Of a stretch of 64,000 nt of DNA, positions 57,162 through 64,000 are shown in pieces. Position 1 is the stretch's first letter; the number at the start of each line of letters is the position of its first letter. The translations under genes were made by a program, and so were the position numbers. The stretch comes from Kitasatospora sp. MAP12-44 (lineage in GTDB: Bacteria > Actinomycetota > Actinomycetes > Streptomycetales > Streptomycetaceae): assembly GCF_029892095.1 (NCBI RefSeq), contig NZ_JARZAE010000004.1, forward strand, positions 8,494,001 to 8,558,000, given 5' to 3'. Below the pieces are notes generated by a model. The model searched no databases. It was not told where the DNA came from and saw only the letters and a list, made by a program, of their open reading frames with translations.

Positions 57162-57236
57162 CTCGGCCTGAATTCCCCACATCTCCCTGGAGCTGACCAT
57201 GGGAGCCGGTCCGGAGCAGTACGGCTCCGGACCGGC

Positions 57237-57896
57237 TCAAGCTCCGGACCGGCTGAGGAGGATCCCGACGGCTTCGGCGACGTCGTCGACCTCGTGGTCG
57301 GGTGCCGGCTGGTCGTCGGGCCAGGTCCGGTCGCGGCGGATCCAGATGGTGCCGAGCCCCGCACCGCGGCCCCCGGCGATGTCGTGGGTGCTGCTGTCGC
57401 CGATCTTCCAACCACCCCGGTCGAGCGTGGTTCCGCAGCGTTGCGCGGCCAGCCGGAAGATCGCGGGGTCGGGTTTGCGGATCCCGACCTCGTCCGAGAT
57501 GCACCAGGTGTCCACCAGGGCCGCGAGGCCGGTGCGGTGGATCTTGCCCCGCTGGTTGTCCGTCATCCCGTTGGTCACGATGGCCGTCTTCCAACCGGCG
57601 GCCCGCAGTTCACCGAGAGCCGCGAGGTCCGAGGGACGGCAGCGAGCCAGCTCGGGCATGCGCCGACGGAACTGACTCCAGAGGTCCTCCGCCGACGGGG
57701 CCAGCCCGAACTCCAGCCGCGTGCGACGGAAGAAGCCGTCCATCGGGCCGGTGTTGAGGCTGTCCGCGTGGACCAACCAGGTGCGTGCCGCGCCGTCGAG
57801 CCGGTGCTCGGTGACGAACTCGTCGAGCCAGGCGGCGAAGGCGGCATCACGGTCGATGAGCGTGTTGTCGAGGTCGAAGAGCGCCAGTCGCTGCAC
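57237..57896 (-). CDS. HAD-superfamily hydrolase (sugar-phosphatase-like)
   Basis: The 219-residue protein starts at GTG 57896 (MQRLALFDLDNTLIDRDAAF). Motif I is DLDNT with the nucleophile Asp, motif II the T/N in WKTAIVTNGMTDNQRGKIHR, motif III the Lys in DEVGIRKPDPAIFRLAAQRC and motif IV GGWKIGDSSTHDIAGGRGAG. An alpha-helical C1 cap lies after motif I. Such enzymes usually dephosphorylate small metabolites; here perhaps sugar phosphates, given the neighbours. It is convergent with the GH31 relic. Confidence 0.88.
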   Translation of the reverse strand: MQRLALFDLDNTLIDRDAAFAAWLDEFVTEHRLDGAARTWLVHADSLNTGPMDGFFRRTRLEFGLAPSAEDLWSQFRRRMPELARCRPSDLAALGELRAAGWKTAIVTNGMTDNQRGKIHRTGLAALVDTWCISDEVGIRKPDPAIFRLAAQRCGTTLDRGGWKIGDSSTHDIAGGRGAGLGTIWIRRDRTWPDDQPAPDHEVDDVAEAVGILLSRSGA

Positions 57897-57924
57897 GCGG
57901 TCAGTCTCTCACGGTGGATCTGGT

Positions 57925-57962
57925 GAGTACGTGCCACTGCCCGCAGACAGTGGCACGTACTC
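57925..57962. terminator. 15-bp perfect stem-loop after xylA
   Basis: gagtacgtgccactg (57925-57939) pairs exactly with 57948-57962 across an eight-base loop. It lies immediately beyond the xylA stop codon and upstream of the phosphatase gene, so it should end the xylA transcript. Confidence 0.75.
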
Positions 57963-57964
57963 GG

Positions 57965-59137
57965 TCAGCGGGCGCCGAGCAGGTGCTCCAGGGCGAGCTG
58001 GTCGAGCTGCTCGAAGGCCATGCCTCGGGCGGCGGCCGCGTCGACGTCGAACTCCTCGAAGGCGGTGCGGTCGGCGAGCAGGCCGGCCAGGCCGTCCTCG
58101 GCGGTGCGGGCGGCGAGTTCGGGCAGGCGCGAGGCCGCCAGCGCGGCCTGGACCTCGGGGTCGGCCCGGAAGGCGCGGGAACGCTCGGCGAGCAGCAGGT
58201 AGTTGCGCATGCAGCCGGCGGCCGAGGCCCAGACGCCGTCGAAGTCCTCGGTGCGCGGGGGCTTGAAGTCGAAGTGCTTCGGGCCCTCGTAGCCGGCCGA
58301 CTCCAGCAGGTCGACCAGCCAGAAGGCCTGGCGCAGGTCGCCGGCGCCGAACCGGAAGTCCTGGTCGTACTTGATGCCCGACTGGCCGTTGAGGTCGATG
58401 TGGAAGAGCTTGCCGTGCCACAGCACCTGGGCGATGCCGTGTGGGAAGTTCAGTCCGGCCATCTGCTCGTGGCCGACCTCCGGGTTGACGCCGACCCGCT
58501 CGGGGCGCTCCAGCTCGTTGATGAAGGCGAGCGCGTGGCCGACGGTCGGGAGCAGGATGTCGCCGCGCGGCTCGTTGGGCTTGGGCTCGATGGCGAAGCG
58601 CAGGTCGTAACCCTGCTGCTCGACGTACTCGCCGAGCAGGTCGAAGGCCTCCTTGAGCCGGTCGAGCGCGGTGCGCACGTCCTTCGCGGCGCCGGACTCG
58701 GCGCCCTCGCGGCCGCCCCAGGCGACGTAGACCGAGGCGCCGAGCTCGGCGGCCAGGTCGATGTTGCGGATGGTCTTGCGCAGCGCGTAGCGGCGCACGT
58801 CGCGGTCGTTGGCGGTGAACGCGCCGTCCTTGAAGACGGGGTGGGTGAACAGGTTGGTGGTGGCCATCGGCACCTTGAGGCCGGCCGTGTCCAGGGCGGC
58901 GCGGAACCGCTTGACGGTCTGCTCGCGCTCGGCCTGCGAGGCGCCGAACGGGATCAGGTCGTCATCGTGGAAGGTGACGCCGTACGCGCCGAGCCCGGCG
59001 AGCCGCTGCACGGTCTCGACCGGGTCGAGGGCCGGCCGGGTGGCGTCGCCGAACGGGTCCCGGCCCTGCCAGCCGACGGTCCACAGGCCGAAGGTGAACT
59101 TGTCGGCCGGGGTGGGGACGAGGGGGTCGCTGGTCAC
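57965..59137 (-). CDS. xylA: Xylose isomerase
   Basis: XylA converts D-xylose to D-xylulose (and glucose to fructose). The 390-residue class I actinobacterial enzyme starts at GTG 59137. It has [20 protein letters not shown], the catalytic His in [33 protein letters not shown], the metal ligands in [20 protein letters not shown] and [40 protein letters not shown], and [16 protein letters not shown]. Length and motifs match Streptomyces glucose isomerases. It is divergent from xylB across a region with a XylR-like repeat. Confidence 0.97.
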   Translation of the reverse strand: MTSDPLVPTPADKFTFGLWTVGWQGRDPFGDATRPALDPVETVQRLAGLGAYGVTFHDDDLIPFGASQAEREQTVKRFRAALDTAGLKVPMATTNLFTHPVFKDGAFTANDRDVRRYALRKTIRNIDLAAELGASVYVAWGGREGAESGAAKDVRTALDRLKEAFDLLGEYVEQQGYDLRFAIEPKPNEPRGDILLPTVGHALAFINELERPERVGVNPEVGHEQMAGLNFPHGIAQVLWHGKLFHIDLNGQSGIKYDQDFRFGAGDLRQAFWLVDLLESAGYEGPKHFDFKPPRTEDFDGVWASAAGCMRNYLLLAERSRAFRADPEVQAALAASRLPELAARTAEDGLAGLLADRTAFEEFDVDAAAARGMAFEQLDQLALEHLLGAR

Positions 59138-59186
59138 TGCTGGCTCCGATCACTGCCTGGCTTGGACATTTTTCGCCCGGGACCTG

Positions 59187-59207
59187 TTTGTCAGGGCAAA
59201 AAACAAA
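59187..59207. promoter_or_regulatory. XylR-like inverted repeat between xylA and xylB
   Basis: tttgt and acaaa are spaced by 11 bases, with gggcaa in the middle. The pattern is close to the ROK-family XylR operator known from Firmicutes (GTTTGTTTGGGCAACAAAC type). A possible xylB promoter, TTGTCA (59188) with TAGTAT (59209), overlaps it. Confidence 0.5.
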
Positions 59208-59253
59208 TTAGTATGCCGAGGCGTCAGAAGGAACCCCCCAGACGGAGGAACGC

Positions 59254-60684
59254 ATGGCAGTACAGCGAGTTGTGATCGGCGTCGACAGCTCCACCCAGTC
59301 CACCAAGGCCATCGCCGTCGATGTCGCCACCGGGACCGTGCTCGGTCAGGGGCGCGCCGCGCACACGGTCAGCGAGGGTGCCGGGCGCGAGAGCGACCCC
59401 GAACAGTGGTGGCAGGCGTTCGGCGAGGCGGTGGCCGGGACCGGGTGGGCGGACCTCGCGGTCGCCGTGTCGGTCGCCGGCCAGCAGCACGGGCTGGTCG
59501 CCCTCGACGCGGCCGGCCGGCCGGTCCGCCCGGCCCTGCTCTGGAACGACGTCCGGTCCGCGCCCCAGGCCGCGCAGCTGCGGGACGGGTTCGGCCGGGA
59601 GGAGATCGCCCATCGCACCGGCAGCGTCCCGACCGCCGCGTTCACCGCCGCCAAGTGGGCCTGGCTGCGCGCCAACGAGCCCGCCGCCGCCGACCGGGTG
59701 GCCGCCGTCCGGCTGCCCCACGACTTCCTGACGGAGCGCCTGACCGGCGAGCCGGCCACCGACCGCGGGGATGCCTCGGGAACCGGTTGGTGGGGCCCGG
59801 ACGGCTACGACCGGGAGATCCTCGACCGGATCGGCCTCGGCCCGGCGCTGCTGCCGCCGGTCCTCGAACCGGGCACGGCGGTCGGCTTCGTCGGCCCCGG
59901 CCTGCCGCTGCGGCAGGGGGCGCTGGTCGCCACCGGGACCGGCGACAACATGGCCGCCGCGCTCGGACTCGGCCTGGCACCCGGTCAGCCGGTACTCAGC
60001 CTCGGCACCTCCGGCACCGTCTACGCCGTCGGCCGCAAGCGCCCCACCGACCCGAGCGGCATCGTGGCCGGCTTCGCCGACGCCCTCGGCGGCTGGCTGC
60101 CGCTCGCCTGCACGCTCAACTGCACCCTGGCCGTCGACCGCTTCGCCGCGCTCCTCGGACGCGGCCGGGACGAGGTCGAGGAGGGCGGCACGGCGGTGGT
60201 GCTGCCCTACCTCGACGGCGAACGCACCCCCGACCTGCCGGGCGCCTCCGGCCTGGTGCACGGCCTGCGCCACGACACCACCCCGGGCCAGCTGCTCCAG
60301 GCCGCCTACGACGGCGCCGCGCACGCCCTGCTCACCGCGCTGGACGACGTGCTGGGCGTGGGGGGCGAGAGCCCCGACCAGGACGTACCGCTGCTGCTGA
60401 TCGGCGGCGGCGCCCGCGGGCGGGCCTGGCAGCGGACCGTGCTGCGCCTGAGCGGTCGCGCCGTCCAGGTGCCGGCCGCCGAGGAACTGGTCGCGCTCGG
60501 TGCCGCCGCGCAGGCGGCCGCGCTGGTCACCGGGGAGCCGGCCGACGTCGTGGCCCGCCGCTGGCGGACCGCCGAAGGCCTGTTGCTGGAGGCGGTGGCG
60601 CGGGACGGCGAGGCGCTTGAGAGGATCACGGATACCCTGCGCCGGGCGGGAGCGTTGCAGGGCGCCCCGGCGCGGGACCAGTAG
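59254..60684 (+). CDS. xylB: Xylulokinase
   Basis: XylB phosphorylates D-xylulose to xylulose 5-phosphate. The 476-residue FGGY kinase starts at ATG 59254. N-terminal RVVIGVDSSTQSTKAIAVDV holds the phosphate loop and catalytic Asp region. VSVAGQQHGLVALDAAG, LWNDVRSAPQA, TAAFTAAKWAWLRANEP and DRGDASGTGWWGPDGYDREI are xylulokinase-specific. The C-terminal domain contains ATGTGDNMAAALGLGLAPGQ, LSLGTSGTVYAV and LLLIGGGARGRAWQRTVLRL. It is followed 15 bases later by the ROK regulator gene. Confidence 0.95.
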   Translation: MAVQRVVIGVDSSTQSTKAIAVDVATGTVLGQGRAAHTVSEGAGRESDPEQWWQAFGEAVAGTGWADLAVAVSVAGQQHGLVALDAAGRPVRPALLWNDVRSAPQAAQLRDGFGREEIAHRTGSVPTAAFTAAKWAWLRANEPAAADRVAAVRLPHDFLTERLTGEPATDRGDASGTGWWGPDGYDREILDRIGLGPALLPPVLEPGTAVGFVGPGLPLRQGALVATGTGDNMAAALGLGLAPGQPVLSLGTSGTVYAVGRKRPTDPSGIVAGFADALGGWLPLACTLNCTLAVDRFAALLGRGRDEVEEGGTAVVLPYLDGERTPDLPGASGLVHGLRHDTTPGQLLQAAYDGAAHALLTALDDVLGVGGESPDQDVPLLLIGGGARGRAWQRTVLRLSGRAVQVPAAEELVALGAAAQAAALVTGEPADVVARRWRTAEGLLLEAVARDGEALERITDTLRRAGALQGAPARDQ

Positions 60685-60699
60685 GAGGGCAGGCGCGAG

Positions 60700-61917
60700 G
60701 TGGCGGTCGGCGGAGTGAGCAGGCACCCGGAGGGCGGGCCGGCCTCGCAGCAGGACATGCGCCGGCAGAACCTCGCGGTGGTGCTCGGCACGATCGCCGG
60801 GCAGGGCCCGCTCGCCCGGCTCTCCCGGGCGGACGTCGCCGGCCTCACCGGGCTGACCAGGGCGGCCGTCTCCTCGCTGGTCGACGAGCTGATCGGCCGC
60901 GGCGCGCTGACCGAGGCGGAGACCGCGCCGAGCGGCCGGGTCGGTCGGCCCGGCCGGGCGCTGGCCGTGAGCGACCGGGGACCGGCGGGTCTCGGACTGG
61001 AGGTCGGCGTCACGCACCTGGGCGCTTGCGTCGTGGACCTGCGCGGCGAGCCCCGGGTGTGGCGGCGGGTGGAGCGGGCCAGCGCCGGCCGGCCGGTCGG
61101 GGAGGTGCTGGCGGAGGTCGCCGCGCTGGGCGCCGAGGCGCAGGCCGAGGCGGCCGGGCTCGGACTGCGCGTCGAGGGCCGGGTGCTGGCCGTGCCCGGG
61201 GTGGTGCCGAGCGCGGAGCCGGGCCTGGTCGAGCACGCCCCCAACCTTGGCTGGCACGCCGTCCGACCTGCCGACCACTGGCCCGACCCGGACACCGTGC
61301 CCGAGCCGGAGAACGAGGCCAACCTCGGTGCGCTGGCCGAGTACTGGCAAGGCGAGCACGGCGCCGAGACCTTCGTGCACGTCTCCGCCGAGGCCGGGAT
61401 CGGCGCCGCGCTGATCGTCGACGGGCAGCTGTTCCGCGGCGCCCGCGGCTTCGCCGGCGAACTCGGGCACATCCCCGTCCACCCGGACGGCCTGCCCTGC
61501 CCCTGCGGTTCGCGCGGGTGCCTGGAGCAGTACGCGGGCGAGGCGGCCGTGCTGCGCGAGGCCGGGCTTGCCGGGGCGGAGGACCCGGTCGCCCTACTGG
61601 CCGAGCGGGCGGGCGCGGGGGACCCGGCGGCGCTGCGCGCGCTGGACCGGGCGGGCCGTGCCCTGGGTCTGGCCCTCGCCTCCGCGGTGAACCTGATCGA
61701 CCCGGACGGGCTCGTGCTGGGCGGCGCCTATGCCGAGCTCGCCGACTGGCTGCTGCCGGCGGTCCGCGCGGAGCTGGCCGCCCGGGTCACGGTCCGGCCC
61801 TGGCCGCCCGGAGCCCTGCGCCCCTCGACGCTGGGGCGGCGCGGCGCGCTGCTCGGCGCGGCCCTGCTGACGACCCGTCAGCTGATCGCCGACCCGACCC
61901 GGCTGCCCCTGGCCTGA
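60700..61917 (+). CDS. ROK-family transcriptional regulator of xylose genes (XylR-like)
   Basis: The 405-residue protein begins at GTG 60700. An N-terminal winged helix (VLGTIAGQGPLARLSRADVA, then GLTGLTRAAVSSLVDELIGR) precedes a sugar-kinase-like ROK domain: GLEVGVTHLGACVVDLRG, VPGVVPSAEPGLVEHAPNLG, NEANLGALAEYW, the ROK signature VHVSAEAGIGAALIVDGQLF then RGARGFAGELGHIPVHPDGL, and the zinc site CPCGSRGCLEQYAGE. It probably senses xylose and represses xylA/xylB. Confidence 0.92.
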   Translation: MAVGGVSRHPEGGPASQQDMRRQNLAVVLGTIAGQGPLARLSRADVAGLTGLTRAAVSSLVDELIGRGALTEAETAPSGRVGRPGRALAVSDRGPAGLGLEVGVTHLGACVVDLRGEPRVWRRVERASAGRPVGEVLAEVAALGAEAQAEAAGLGLRVEGRVLAVPGVVPSAEPGLVEHAPNLGWHAVRPADHWPDPDTVPEPENEANLGALAEYWQGEHGAETFVHVSAEAGIGAALIVDGQLFRGARGFAGELGHIPVHPDGLPCPCGSRGCLEQYAGEAAVLREAGLAGAEDPVALLAERAGAGDPAALRALDRAGRALGLALASAVNLIDPDGLVLGGAYAELADWLLPAVRAELAARVTVRPWPPGALRPSTLGRRGALLGAALLTTRQLIADPTRLPLA

Positions 61918-61962
61918 CCGGCCCGGGGGCGTCCCGGCCCGGCGTGCATAATGACCGGTCAG

Positions 61963-61972
61963 ACATCGGATC
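61963..61972. promoter_or_regulatory. acatcggatc site upstream of the second FadR-type gene
   Basis: These ten bases equal those at 40925-40934 and fit the core of the palindrome at 34148-34166. The site is 17 bases before the GTG start, where regulator binding could autoregulate the gene. Confidence 0.4.
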
Positions 61973-61988
61973 ACTGGGAGGCACTGAC

Positions 61989-62660
61989 GTGGCCGTGACG
62001 GACGAGGCGATCGAGAAGATCAAGGCGATGATCCTCTCCGGCCTGCTCAAGCCCGGCGACCGGCTGCCCAAGGAGCCCGACCTGGCGGCGCAGCTGGGGC
62101 TCTCGCGCAACTCGCTGCGGGAGGCGGTGAAGGCCCTGTCGCTGCTCAACGTGCTCGACGTGCGGCAGGGCGACGGCACCTACGTGACCAGCCTGGAGCC
62201 CTCGCTGCTGCTGGAGGCGCTCACCTTCATCCTGGACCTGCACCAGGACGAGTCGGTGGTGGAGCTGTTCCAGGTGCGGGCGGTGCTGGAGTCCGCGGCC
62301 TCCGGGCTGGCGGCCCAGTGGGCGACCGAGGAGCAGCTGGCCGAGCTGGCCGGGCTGCTCGACAGCCTTGGGGCGGACCCGACGGTCGAGGAACTGGTCG
62401 CCAACGACCTGGAGTTCCACCGCCTGATCGCCCGGGCCGGCGGCAACGCCGTGCTCGCCTCCCTGCTGGACTCGCTGGCGCACCGCACGGCCCGGGCCCG
62501 GATCTGGCGGGGCGTCACGCAGGAGCAGGCGGTGGAGCGCACCATGGCCGAGCACCGCGGGCTGCTCGACGCGCTGGTCGCGCACGACGTGGAGGCGGCC
62601 AAGGCGCGGGCGGCGGTGCACGTCGGCGGCGTGGTGGAGTGGCTGCGCAAGGCACTCTGA
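61989..62660 (+). CDS. GntR/FadR-type transcriptional regulator
   Basis: The 223-residue protein starts at GTG 61989, seven bases after GGGAGG. The winged helix is KPGDRLPKEPDLAAQLGLSR then NSLREAVKALSLLNVLDVRQ. The FCD effector domain has VANDLEFHRLIARAGGNAVL and TMAEHRGLLDALVAHDVEAA, with the usual metal-binding Asp/His positions. It is a close relative of the regulator at 34322. It lies between the xylose genes and a secreted glycosidase, so it may respond to a sugar acid or oligosaccharide. Confidence 0.88.
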   Translation: MAVTDEAIEKIKAMILSGLLKPGDRLPKEPDLAAQLGLSRNSLREAVKALSLLNVLDVRQGDGTYVTSLEPSLLLEALTFILDLHQDESVVELFQVRAVLESAASGLAAQWATEEQLAELAGLLDSLGADPTVEELVANDLEFHRLIARAGGNAVLASLLDSLAHRTARARIWRGVTQEQAVERTMAEHRGLLDALVAHDVEAAKARAAVHVGGVVEWLRKAL

Positions 62661-62714
62661 GGACACGGGTGGCCGCCGACGCGAGCCCGCGGCGGCGGCG
62701 AAAAAAATCTGAGT

Positions 62715-62727
62715 GGGCGGCAACCTT
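62715..62727 (+). promoter_or_regulatory. Second copy of the GGGCGGCAACCTT element
   Basis: This is an exact 13-base match to 29947-29959, again followed by TTGGC and a CG-rich ACC block, 100 bases before the secreted glycosidase start. It is the only other copy I noticed in the window. Confidence 0.4.
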
Positions 62728-62826
62728 TTGGCGTCGGGCGACCACTGAGGAGTGCAAAGGCATTGGCGGGCCGCAGTCAGCGCGCCCCGCCCGGCCGAAT
62801 CCACACACTCCGATCGGGAGCCACAC

Positions 62827-64000
62827 GTGTCACCTGACGACCCGACCCCCGCCGCGCAGTCCCTGCCCCGGGCCCGTACGCACCGCCGCGGCCGTGCCCT
62901 GCGCCGCATCGCGGCGTTGGCGGCGGCCACCCTGCTGGCCGGGGCCGGCGCGGGCGCCCTGGCGCCAGGGGCGAGCGCCGTGTCGACCGTCGCCGTCACC
63001 ATCGACGCCGGTACCTCGCTGGGCACGGTGCCCAGCACCGGTGTCGGCCTCAACACGGCCGTCTACGACCCGAACATGAACGACCCCAAGGCGTCCTGGC
63101 TGATCAAGGACGCCGGCATCCGGGAGCTGCGCTACCCGGGCGGCTCGGACGCGGACGGCTACCACTGGCAGACCCGCACGCTCGCCGAGAACGGCTGGGT
63201 CGCGCCGGGCACCGACTTCGACAGCTTCATGGCCAACGCGAAGGCGATCGGTGCCCAGCCGATCATCACCGCCAACTACGGCTCCGGCACGCCCCAGGAG
63301 GCCGCCGACTGGGTCAAGTACGCCAACGTCACCAAGGGCTACGGCGTGAAGTACTGGGAGATCGGCAACGAGGTCTACGGCAACGGGCACTACCAGAACG
63401 GAAACGGCTGGGAGTACGACACCCACGCCGACAAGAGCCCGAAGGAGTACGCCACCAACCTGGTCGCCTACGCGCAGGCGATGAAGGCCGTGGACCCGAC
63501 GGTGAAGATCGGGGCGGTGCTCACCACCCCGGGCGGCTACCCGGACGGGACGACGGGCGCCGGCGACAGCACTGACTGGAACAACACGGTGCTCTCCATC
63601 GCGGGCAAGTCGATCGACTTCGTGATCGTGCACTGGTACCCGGGCGGCACCGGCACGGCCGACCTGCTGAACACTCCCGACCGGATCCCCGGCATCACGT
63701 CCGCGCTGCGCTCCCTGATCGCCAAGTACGCCGGCCCGCGCGCCGGTTCGGTGGAGATCGCGGTCACCGAGACCGACGGCGACTTCTCGCCGGCCAAGAC
63801 CAGCCAGGCCGCGGCCCTGTACGCGCCGGACACCTACATGAGCTGGTTCGAGCACGGGGCCGTCAACGTGGACTGGTGGGACCTGCACAATGGGCCGGGC
63901 AAGCCGACCACCGTCAACGGCGAGACCGACTACCAGGACGAGGGCGTGCTCTCCTCCGGGACCTGCTCCGGCGGGACTCCCTGCGAACCGGCCGCCGAAA
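62827..64000 (+). CDS. Secreted clan GH-A glycoside hydrolase, arabinofuranosidase/cellulose-binding type (runs off right edge)
   Basis: GTG 62827 begins a signal peptide (ALRRIAALAAATLLAGAGAG, then an ASA cleavage site). The body reads VGLNTAVYDPNMNDPKASWL, IRELRYPGGSDADGYHWQTR, PIITANYGSGTPQEAADWVK, the acid/base motif GVKYWEIGNEVYGNGHYQNG (NE of clan GH-A), VHWYPGG and a likely nucleophile in VEIAVTETDGDFSPAKTSQA. Streptomyces proteins like this are usually labelled alpha-L-arabinofuranosidase or cellulose-binding protein. The C terminus, likely with a CBM, is outside the window. About 391 residues are visible. Confidence 0.8.
   Translation, partial: MSPDDPTPAAQSLPRARTHRRGRALRRIAALAAATLLAGAGAGALAPGASAVSTVAVTIDAGTSLGTVPSTGVGLNTAVYDPNMNDPKASWLIKDAGIRELRYPGGSDADGYHWQTRTLAENGWVAPGTDFDSFMANAKAIGAQPIITANYGSGTPQEAADWVKYANVTKGYGVKYWEIGNEVYGNGHYQNGNGWEYDTHADKSPKEYATNLVAYAQAMKAVDPTVKIGAVLTTPGGYPDGTTGAGDSTDWNNTVLSIAGKSIDFVIVHWYPGGTGTADLLNTPDRIPGITSALRSLIAKYAGPRAGSVEIAVTETDGDFSPAKTSQAAALYAPDTYMSWFEHGAVNVDWWDLHNGPGKPTTVNGETDYQDEGVLSSGTCSGGTPCEPAAE

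Overview
The window is very GC-rich DNA from a streptomycete-like actinobacterium (Streptomyces, Kitasatospora or a relative). The signs are strong G/C third-position bias, many GTG and TTG starts with GGAG-type ribosome binding sites, Tat-type signal peptides, an LAXTG sortase-E surface protein, and families typical of plant-biomass degraders. It reads as accessory chromosome: an IS graveyard on the left, and a carbon-catabolism and polysaccharide-degradation island on the right.

Layout. 1-2838: 5' part of a very large RHS/SpvB-like gene that runs off the left edge. 3.4-19 kb: nested transposon relics (IS30, IS3, IS4, IS1182, ISL3, IS21, IS701) around a few genes (polysaccharide deacetylase, CHAP protein, cupin, four proteins of unknown function). 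It ends with a 4.06-kb ISL3 element that has perfect 24-bp ends and carries a complete 2,427-nt group II intron inside its transposase gene. 19.2 kb: a class II tRNA-like gene with an abnormal anticodon loop. 19.4-26 kb: DyP peroxidase, beta-helix lipoprotein, membrane-anchored protein and an LAXTG surface protein. 26.2-29.9 kb: lutR and lutABC for lactate. 30-32.4 kb: expansin-like protein, ECF sigma factor and a membrane partner with an extracellular domain. 32.5-41 kb: a decayed deoxysugar (probably L-fucose) cluster. It keeps an intact FadR-type regulator and lactonase, a broken chimeric dehydrogenase/glycosidase, a truncated LarA-like gene and a truncated GH29 fucosidase. Transporter, stress, DUF1304 and oxidoreductase genes lie within it. 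41-51.8 kb: alditol oxidase-like enzyme, LacI regulator, a three-gene CUT2 sugar ABC transporter and the araBDA operon. 51.8-57.2 kb: GH10 xylanase and GH54 arabinofuranosidase sharing a nearly identical CBM13 in opposite orientation, then a wrecked GH31 gene ending at a MITE-like element. 57.2-64 kb: HAD phosphatase, xylA, xylB, a ROK regulator, a second FadR-type regulator and a secreted clan GH-A glycosidase running off the right edge.

How it fits together. Secreted xylanase, arabinofuranosidase, expansin and the last glycosidase would loosen and debranch arabinoxylan. The ABC transporter and AraBDA, and XylAB, would feed the pentoses into the pentose phosphate pathway. A palindrome, TGTTAGCGCTAACA, sits inside the promoter spacers of the transporter, araBDA and the GH31 relic, and also upstream of the arabinofuranosidase and expansin genes. 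This points to one LacI-type regulon, probably controlled by the LacI gene at 42503-43534. xylA/xylB share a divergent region with a XylR-like inverted repeat. All functional statements are inferred from reading the sequence; no database search was run.
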